Shown: piece by piece, positions 56,777 through 64,000 of the stretch
How positions within the stretch are numbered: position 1 is the stretch's first letter
Layout of the letters: each line of letters opens with the position of its first letter
NCBI GenBank assembly: GCA_023101885.1
Contig: JALPQD010000410.1
Location: 838,142-902,141 of the forward strand
Reading direction: 5' to 3'
DNA length: 64,000 nt
Origin: Typhlomys cinereus
Taxonomy: Eukaryota; Chordata; Mammalia; Rodentia; Platacanthomyidae
Notes under the pieces: model-generated
What the model saw: the letters and a program-made list of their open reading frames with translations, nothing else
Told to the model about the DNA's origin: nothing
The model's database searches: none
Program-made: the position numbers and the translations under genes

Positions 56777-58039
56777 GATTTTTTTTCTCTTGTATCCATG
56801 TGATCTTTTGCCTCATGTTCTATGTTTTGGGCTCCCTTTTTCTGGGCTTTTCTTTCAATGGACTCTTCTTGTTTCTTCTCACTTTCTCCTACTTCTTAGT
56901 TTACTTTAGTCTCTTCTTGTCCACTCTGACCTCGCCACATATCTTTATGTCTTGGGCTCTTTTCACGTCTCTGATAGATCCCTGGTAATATTCGCAGAGC
57001 TGAGGACTCAAGGACTGGAGGCCTGGGAGGACCCTGTGTGGACATGATGAGTCCGCTGGGTACTGTCTCTGCAGAAGCTGGGGAGCTGTGAGGAGGGATT
57101 CGTGGAGGAGTTGCTGACTTTAACTCTTCCTTGAAGCATAAATAGGGGTTTCATAGGAGAGGACAGGAAAATCATTTGGGGGGGGTGGATCTGGGAAGGA
57201 AGGTTGGTATGGAGCTGCAGAAACCTTTGTCTGTCTTATAGCCTGGACTCTGGGAAAAGACCATCACTGACGTGTGTGGTGTTAATTAGGAATTTCAGAT
57301 TGCAAATGACCAGTCTAGAGGATGGGCTCAGAATCTTCTTCAAAGGAGAGCCAACAGGCTCTCATTTCTGCTTTGGTGACTCTATAGTTAATGAGTCCCC
57401 ACTCTGTGTGTTAGACTTGCTTTTGGAATGAGCACACGATAGAGTTTTCATCTTAGACCACTGGATTGCGACTGACTTTATGGATGGCCGTTGCAAAGAA
57501 AGGGACAGCTGCTAGTTGAGTCGTGTCCAAGGAGAGAGCTGGATCCTCGCCCCGGGGACCAGCCATGCAGACACCAGTCACCTTCTGTCTCAGCACCAGG
57601 GAGAGAGGGTACAGAGAGACCCTTTGTTCCCAGGCGCCTGCACAGTGCACTCTGGTTGACTTATCAGGGTGGCCTGATATTATAGATATTCTACTTGGTG
57701 GGGGTGCCGAGGCACAGAGGTGAAGGGGACCAGTCTCTGTCACCCCTCTGCTAAACTGCAGCTGGAGCTTGAGGGGACACAGGTTCGAATGGATGTCTCC
57801 CTACATTTGTTTTCATTTTTTCCTATTCCTACCTTTCTACACTTTCTCTTCACTCTATTTTTCTGTATTATGTTGCTTGCATTTATTTCATTAGCAAAAA
57901 GTCATGGCAAGACTCTTAATTTTTATTTATGCAATACTGGAGAATTAGGGAGAGAATGTTAGTTTTTGCTAGGCAAATGCTCTCCCAAGGAGATACACTC
58001 CCCAACTTGGCCCCCTCTTTTACTTTAAAAAAGTTTTTA
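56777..58039. other. Unique sequence, CT-rich start
   Basis: 56780-56960 is pyrimidine-rich. 57640-57790 may contain an old MIR/L2-like piece (ggtgccgaggcacagaggtg). No exon is supported. Confidence 0.3.
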
Positions 58040-58275
58040 AGTATTTCACTTGTTCATTTATTCACTTGTCCATTCAATTATTATTATTCATTTATTTCCT
58101 TGTTCATTCATTTTCTTGTTCATACATATTATATATATAGAGAGAGAGAAAGAGAGAGAGAGAGAGAAGGCATACATATCATAATGAATGAAAAGTCAGA
58201 GGAAAACTTTCTGAAGTCAGTTCTCTCCTACTATGGGGGCTTCAGGGGACTGTTGAACTGTCCCACTAGCCTCTT
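58040..58275 (-). mobile_element. SINE of the same class as 3005-3244, with ATTCATTT tail
   Basis: The tail is an imperfect ttcattcat array (58060-58125), followed by a GA tract (58138-58167) and ctttctgaagtcagttctct, parallel to the copy near 3 kb. Confidence 0.6.
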
Positions 58276-58289
58276 TAAAAATATTTTAA

Positions 58290-58625
58290 ACTTTACTTGT
58301 TGTGGTGTGTGAGCTTGTGTGTGTGTATGTATGTGTGAGCATGCGTGTGTGAGCATGTATGTATGTATGCATGTGTGTGTAAGGCACTCAGTGTCATGAC
58401 ACATGTGTGAATGTGTGTGAACATGTGTGTATATGTGAGCACGTGTGTGTGTGTGTGTGTGTGTGCATGTGTGTGTGTGTAGTATGTATAGGGCACCCAG
58501 TGTCATGACACGTGTGCGCAGGACAGAGAACTACTTCGTGGAGCTGGTTCTTACCTTCACCTTCCTGTGAGCTCAGGTCCCGAGGATTGTCACAAGTGCT
58601 TCCCCCCAACCATCTCGCCGGCCCT
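58290..58625 (-). mobile_element. B4-type SINE with long TG-rich, internally duplicated tail
   Basis: The TG-rich tail (58300-58490) contains two copies of ggcac(t/c)cagtgtcatgacac. It is followed by ggagctggttcttaccttca and gagctcaggtcccgaggatt, then the reverse-complement head ccaaccatctcgccggccct. Confidence 0.8.
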
Positions 58626-58639
58626 TCCATTTTTATTTC

Positions 58640-58755
58640 CCGTCAGGGTCTCACCGCAGTGCCCAGGAGAGCTTTGAACAGACTGTAGCTAAGGGTCTTC
58701 CTGCGATGCCTCCCGAGTGCTGGGGTCACAGCCACGTGTTACCGATCTGGCTTCT
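58640..58755 (-). mobile_element. B1 SINE, degraded
   Basis: gtcagggtctcaccgcagtg, gcctcccgagtgctggggtc and acagccacgtgttaccgatc are B1 landmarks in reverse complement. Confidence 0.8.
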
Positions 58756-60184
58756 TAAAGATCGTGTAATAAGCACGTACCACAGGGCTGAAGACATGGG
58801 GGTGAGTAAATGCCCACCGCAGGCTGACTCTGCTACCTGCGTTCCAGGGTGACTTAGGAACAGGGTACTGGAGACGTAGCAACCGGCCAGTCAGTCCCGC
58901 TGTGGGGCCAAGCAGCAGTCAGGCTGAAGTGTGAGGAGAGAGAAGCAACGGGCCTTACCATTCTTGGGAGCGAGTACGTGGAAGGGAAAGCCAAGGCAAA
59001 CCAGAATTTCCTAGAGGAGCACCTGTGTTTCTGTTCGTTTACTTCAGCCCGATCCCTCACCTTCTTCCCAGGTCTGTGCTCATTGGCCCACCAGGACTGC
59101 TGAATTCCAGTTTCATCTTATTTATCTTGGGGGGTAGGAGATGTCATGAAAGTGCAATGTATAAGCACCACATTGTCAGAGGAGCAGGATGATTCCTAAA
59201 ATGCAGATGACGTCTTTAGTTCTTCCTTCATTAGCTACTGGACTCTGTGGAAATGCCTGGACTTTCCAAAGCAAACCTCCCCCTCCCCCACTTCCTGGGG
59301 CCCTCTCACAGACACCAGCAGCTGGGATACAGGTCAGCATGCACTATTATCCAAACACAGATACGCAGGCACCCATTCGCTAAGCTCCTGTATGCGCACC
59401 ATGTTTGTGCAGGGACTCGCCTGTCTGAAATAGTGGTCCAAATAACTGCATGGGAAAGACATCAAAGGTGTACAGAGTTCAGGCTGTGGGTGTGTGCTGT
59501 ATGAATAATAAGCACAAATGCTGACAGTCGCCCTCACCTACACCTTTTTAAAACCAGGAAAGTAGTCCTAAGGTTAACCACGTCACAGAAAGCCATACCT
59601 GTGTGGCCCCGCCCACTAAAATTCATTTCTGTGCTTTGGTCCTAATGCTGCTCTATCTCATTAGTTGCTTTGGAACACCCGATCCTCCAGTCAGCGGGTG
59701 GTGGGCATTCGTACCCCTCCACTCCTGCAGCCCAGGATTCCCTTTGTTAAGCAACCAGTTTTCCTTTTCAGTTGCTTGGCTTCTGGTTCCCCGCAGGCAG
59801 CTGAGGTGGTGTTAGTCCAGGAGGGGCAGAAGCTTATGTTTGGTTCAGCTGTTGCTATTTGCTTTGCGACCAGGTACAAACCTTTACTTAGGGTCTTGGT
59901 TCTTGTCACTTCTACAATGGGAAGTGATGGTGTAGTGCGGCCTGGTCCTCCTTAACTTCAATTCTGTAGCAGAGCTACAATAGAAACAAATTTGAAGAGC
60001 CAAACAACCACAGGAGTAGTGACCGTGTTCGGGCCACACCTCAGCAGTTCAGTTAAAATTCCTGGGAAGGACTTGCATCCTGGGCATTTGAACAAGTCCC
60101 CTGGGCTTATCCAAATGCCACCATTTAGTTAGTCTAACACACATTTTATTTTTCTTTAGTTTCTAATCTTTTGTGTGTGCTTGT
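58756..60184. other. Unique sequence
   Basis: No repeat family or exon is recognised. Frames at 59189-59504 and 59603-59955 are unremarkable. Confidence 0.3.
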
Positions 60185-60502
60185 GTGTTGTGTGTGTGTG
60201 TGTGTGTGCATGCACAAGTGTACATGTATGAAAGCTGGAGGTTGACATCAGGTGTCTTCCTTAATCCCTCATCTTTTTTGTTTTTTGAGACAGGGTCTCT
60301 CATTGAACCCAGTCTAACCGATTTGGTTAGACTGACTGACTAGCAACCCCCCCTGGGATCCTCCTGCCTCCATCTCCCCAGCATGGGGATTACAGGCATG
60401 TACCTCCATACCTGGCTTTTGCCTGGGTTCTGGGGATCTGAACTCAGGTCCTCATGCTTATGTGGTAGGCACCTTGCCCACAGAGCCCCCTCCCTAGCCT
60501 TT
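60185..60502 (-). mobile_element. B4-type SINE, full length, minus strand
   Basis: GT-rich tail, ggaggttgacatcaggtgtc, ttgagacagggtctctcatt, ccccagcatggggattacag, ggatctgaactcaggtcctc and gcccacagagccccctccct. This is the complete B4 order in reverse complement. Confidence 0.92.
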
Positions 60503-60650
60503 CTTTTATGGTTTTGGTATGAGGTTTCTCTGTGTAGTGCAGGCTTGTGTTAGACTCATTGTAGGGTCCAAGCCATTTCCTAATTTGTCATGTGCCTTCC
60601 TCAGCCTCCTGGATGCTAGGATTAAGGGGTGCATCACTGCGCCTGGCTGT
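60503..60650 (-). mobile_element. B1 SINE
   Basis: tatgaggtttctctgtgtag, cctcagcctcctggatgcta and ggattaaggggtgcatcact are B1 landmarks in reverse complement. It abuts the B4 on its left. Confidence 0.85.
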
Positions 60651-62854
60651 GTGTCCCTGCTTGAGACTCACTGGGCAGGATGATTGATAAGACACATGCC
60701 AACTCTGAACATGATGGAATCTAGCACTACAACGTGGGTAGGGAGACCCCCCCATAGCATTGCTAGGAGAGGGTCCTGGACCACGGGAATGAGGGAATTG
60801 ATTGAGTGTAGAGAAGCCAATTGCAGCACGCTATTTACCCCGCTCTCCCAACATTGACGCTGGCCTGCTATTGAAAGTGGGAAAACATGGGGCGCATGCT
60901 TTTCCTGACACCCTAGAACAGGTGCAGCTGTGAAGTAGGGCCCACAGTTCTGCCCACACCCTCAGTTTGACTTTGTCAGGATCGAGAGTGCCCCATTTCT
61001 TGTTTCGAAGAGAAAGCCTCATTCTGCTCCTTTGTAGCACTGTAAATGCAGGAAAACTATTAATAAATGAGGCTGGCTGGGCAGACCCTGATTGACTGGT
61101 GAGGGGTGTGAATGGTGCAATTATCCTGGAACTGGTTGGAATTCACTAGCCCTGTTGCTCTCCCTCTGCATGTCTCAAGCAGGATATTAAAGGCACGAAG
61201 AGGAGGAAGAGGGTAGGAGGCATTAAGATGTCGTTCTTCTCTGACTGTAACTTTAATCACCGATTATTAGGTTGGCTGGGTTAATAGTTTCTCACATCCT
61301 TCCTTTTCGGCGTCCTCCCTGCCCTGTTTTAAAATAAATGTGAACCTAAATGCAGAGAGGCAAGAACAGAAATCCAGATTGATGGGTCTGTTTTCTTTTC
61401 AAAAGCCAAACTATTGTTCTTCTTTGTTGTTGTTGTTTTTGGACATCTGCTTGTGGCTCCTGTAGATGAAAGAAAAGGGTTGCGATTCTCAGTGGCGTTC
61501 AGTAGGCGCTAGAGGAGAACTGGACCAGGCAGAGTATTTATCATCCATCTGAATTTCCAAATATCTGCAAAAGGGTGGCTGTTTGCAAACAGCACGTTCT
61601 GCACTCAAGATTCCACAGCTTTTTCCCCTGGTTTTTCTGACCACACAGATCAGACCTGCCCATGGGGATCTGTGAAGCTGGAACCAATGTCCCAGGCTGG
61701 TGGTTCCCCCTCTTGCCATATTCTTAGACACTCCAGGATTAATTCCCAAGCTTCTTGAGGGGGCAGGAAGAAAAGTCCAGTCCCCACCCCTCAGATTTCA
61801 TTCCCACCTGAATCCTGTTTTTTTCCTTTTGCCCACTGCAGAAAAATTTACCTTGACTCAATAGAAGTACGCAGTCATGGATTATAGACCATGTAAGGTT
61901 TTAAAGAAATACTTAGATTATCTTATAGCTCTGGTATAGAAGTGGAATCAATTTTTTTTGTTAATTGCTAATTTGTCATATTTGTGTACTCTGTGTCTAG
62001 GAAAGGCTGCGTTCCATACGGGCCAGCAAGTGCTGCTCATAAGGTGTGCAGTGAAACAATGCTTCCGTGTTTGCATCCATCACATCTCTGTTTCTTGCCA
62101 TCTGAGCTCTTCTTGCTGCTTTGGGTGGTGGGGGGAGACTGACTGGGTTGCATGTACGAGAGCATCTCTGTCTACCACACTGGAACGATACAATGAGCAC
62201 GTGCCCGTGCCTCGTCCTCACCTTCCTTGGACTTCCGATAACACTATGTTCGGTGGGAATACTTCCATGAACACCTGCAAATACAAGCCTCATTGCTTAC
62301 CTTTTCACCTTCTCCATTTGATCTGCACCTCTTCAACAAAGATGCTTTGATGTCACGTTGCCCAGAGTTGGCACCGAACTCATCCACGATCCTTAGGTAA
62401 CCGTAGCAAGCAAGGAATTTATTTTATTGATGAAACTTGGATTTATGTGACTGAGACAGAGAACGAAGGAAAGGACTGAGATCTGGAACTGGGCAGCCAG
62501 CAATGGCAGGTTATTTTGGAGAAATGGCGGATTGAGTTATTGCTGTCTACCCAGATAGGTAACAGTCATGTTCAAAGGCCCACCTTGCCTTTCCTTGAGA
62601 CAGCCTTCTGTGGAAACAGGGCTGTGACTCTGCAGGAGAGTCTCTGGTGTGCCCATTATTTCCTGGGTGAGGTGAACCTGGGTTATTTCATGCCATCTGC
62701 ACCACAAGGCAGACATGATTCCTATGTCTTAGATTATAACAGTGAGGATGATAGAACTCAAGGATGCATGACTGTACTTTTGAGTCTAACTCCTGATATG
62801 TTGAATCATAGAGAGCTGTTGCCAAGTTTATGCTATATGTAGAGGAGCTTGTTA
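60651..62854. other. Unique, repeat-poor sequence (probable intron)
   Basis: A ttgttgttgttgtt patch lies at 61418-61437. A MIR-like piece may lie at 62700-62780. No exon with splice signals and an open frame is found; frames at 61489-61749 minus and 61958-62350 plus are unrecognised. Confidence 0.35.
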
Positions 62855-63206
62855 CCATGATTAATGTGTGTGGTGTATGTGCTTATGTGTGGATGCACAT
62901 GAATGTGCGTGTGTGTATAGAGGGCATAGGTTGATACTCTGCCTCAATGATGCCCTACCTTATTTTTTGAGTCTGAGTCTCTTATCTGGAACTTACCAAT
63001 TCACCTGCTCTGGCTGGCTGGCAATCACCAGAGACCCTCTTGGTTTTACCTCCTTCTACTGAGATTACAGTCTGGTGCTGCCACAGTCAGCTTGTGAACA
63101 CGGCCCATTTTTGTTTGGTTTTGTTTTTACTGCTGCGAATCCAAACTTGGGTCCTTATGCTTGCAAAGCAAACACTTCCTTGACTGCACCATCTTCCCAC
63201 CCCTAA
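62855..63206 (-). mobile_element. B4-type SINE, diverged
   Basis: GT-rich start, gggcataggttgatactctg, ctctggctggctggcaatca, gctgcgaatccaaacttggg and the degraded reverse-complement head ctgcaccatcttcccacccc. Confidence 0.75.
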
Positions 63207-63544
63207 CGCAATGGATGTTGCAGCTGGAGCCCATATGACTTTCTTTTAGATGCTTACTCTCTGGGCTTTGCAAAAGGCAAAGTTGTTGGAAACTGGAAAC
63301 ATGGATATCTACAAATAGTCAACTTGTGGATCTTCACTTAATTCACTGAAGAGTGAGAAACTCAAGGCACCAGCTTGCAGGAGTTCCATGTTTCACACAT
63401 TGTGAGGGGCTGGGAAGACCCCCGTCCCTGCCGTCTCCTTCCATTCAGTAGTTACACCTTACTCTGAGCTTGCAGACTATGGTTCTTCTAGGTTGGAACA
63501 GTCTTCCCCTCCCTGTCCTTTAATAATGCACATTTTTAACTTTA
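63207..63544. other. Unique sequence
   Basis: Nothing recognised. Confidence 0.3.
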
Positions 63545-63562
63545 TTTATTTATTTTGCCTGT

Positions 63563-63643
<81 letters not shown>

Positions 63644-63867
63644 GTACTGTGTGTCTCTGTGGAGGACCAAGGGTGGCTTTGGGAATCATCCTGGGTGGCT
63701 TCTACCTCTTTTTCGTTTGCTGAGATTTCGCAGGCTCTGCCCACCAGAGCCAGAAGTGCAGGCCACCACCATTTCTGCTTGGTGTTTTTACATGAGACCT
63801 GGGATCTGAACTCAGACCTCCTGCTTATGAGGCAGAGTCTTAACCCCTGAGCTATCATCTCTCCAAA
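63545..63867 (-). mobile_element. tRNA-derived SINE with (GT)n(GA)n tail
   Basis: The composite GT then GA tract (63558-63640) and body gtggaggaccaagggtggct match the copy at 28778-29100. The right end is the reverse-complement head (gagctatcatctctccaaac). Its right flank is also similar to that of the 28.8 kb copy. Confidence 0.9.
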
Positions 63868-63961
63868 CCCCTAAACAATTTTTTAAATCTTGATCTAAAA
63901 AGTAGCTCCTGATTTCAAGAGATCAAGATGTGGTTTTCAGGGGTTGAGACTGGGCAAAGAG

Positions 63962-64000
63962 CCCTGCTGTTTCCACCTGGCATTTTTACATGGGATCTGA
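63962..64000 (-). mobile_element. SINE fragment cut by the window edge
   Basis: tgctgtttccacctggcatt and tttacatgggatctga match the interior of minus-strand SINEs elsewhere in the window. The head lies beyond the edge. Confidence 0.65.

Noticed and set aside
1..64000. Bacterial or phage-type systems, operons, riboswitches or terminators
   Set aside because: SINE, L1 and LTR content and splice signals identify mammalian nuclear DNA; nothing prokaryotic is present.

Overview
This is mammalian nuclear DNA, almost certainly from a rodent. It is AT-rich and CpG-depleted outside one island, with long CA/GT, GA and GGAA microsatellites. It is packed with retroposons: 7SL-derived B1 elements, B4-type (ID+B1) dimers, tRNA-derived SINEs of the B2 superfamily, rodent-type LINE-1 3' ends, and many 350-450 bp TG...CA LTRs of the ERVL/MaLR kind. 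The commonest SINE opens with a tRNA-like head (ggctggagaggtggctcag, B box near gagttcggatcc) and ends in (CA)n and AATAAA-type A-rich tails. It is not the canonical mouse/rat B2. That points away from Muridae/Cricetidae, perhaps to jerboas and jumping mice (Dipodoidea). The clade is an inference from remembered family features, not a database match.

No protein-coding exon can be supported. Long open frames either run through microsatellites and SINE bodies or lie in the GC-rich island on either strand, and none resembles a known protein. The one gene-like structure is on the right. A CpG island spans about 49.1-50.8 kb. It is followed by a good 3' splice site at 51155/51156 and a 5' splice site at 51595/51596, bounding a 440-base segment with stops in all frames. 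I read this as the promoter and 5' untranslated exon(s) of a plus-strand gene whose coding exons lie beyond 64 kb. The gene is not identified.

Layout. 1-49 kb is repeat-rich intergenic (or intronic) DNA with a few unique islands that could be conserved non-coding elements (about 13.08-13.26, 22.94-23.72, 28.50-28.75 and 48.93-49.14 kb). 49.14-51.6 kb is the promoter/5' exon region. 51.6-64 kb is lower in repeats and is probably intron 1.

The most informative structures are historical. An L1 sits inside a SINE with a perfect 15-base target duplication. A SINE sits inside an L1 with a perfect 15-base duplication. An LTR sits inside a B4 element. Two solo LTRs have perfect 5-base duplications. 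There are two unique-sequence local duplications (about 95 and 217 bases), a 48-base tandem duplication and an 18-base minisatellite. I found no evidence of an undescribed molecular system. The interest is in the promoter, the candidate conserved elements and the insertion and duplication history.
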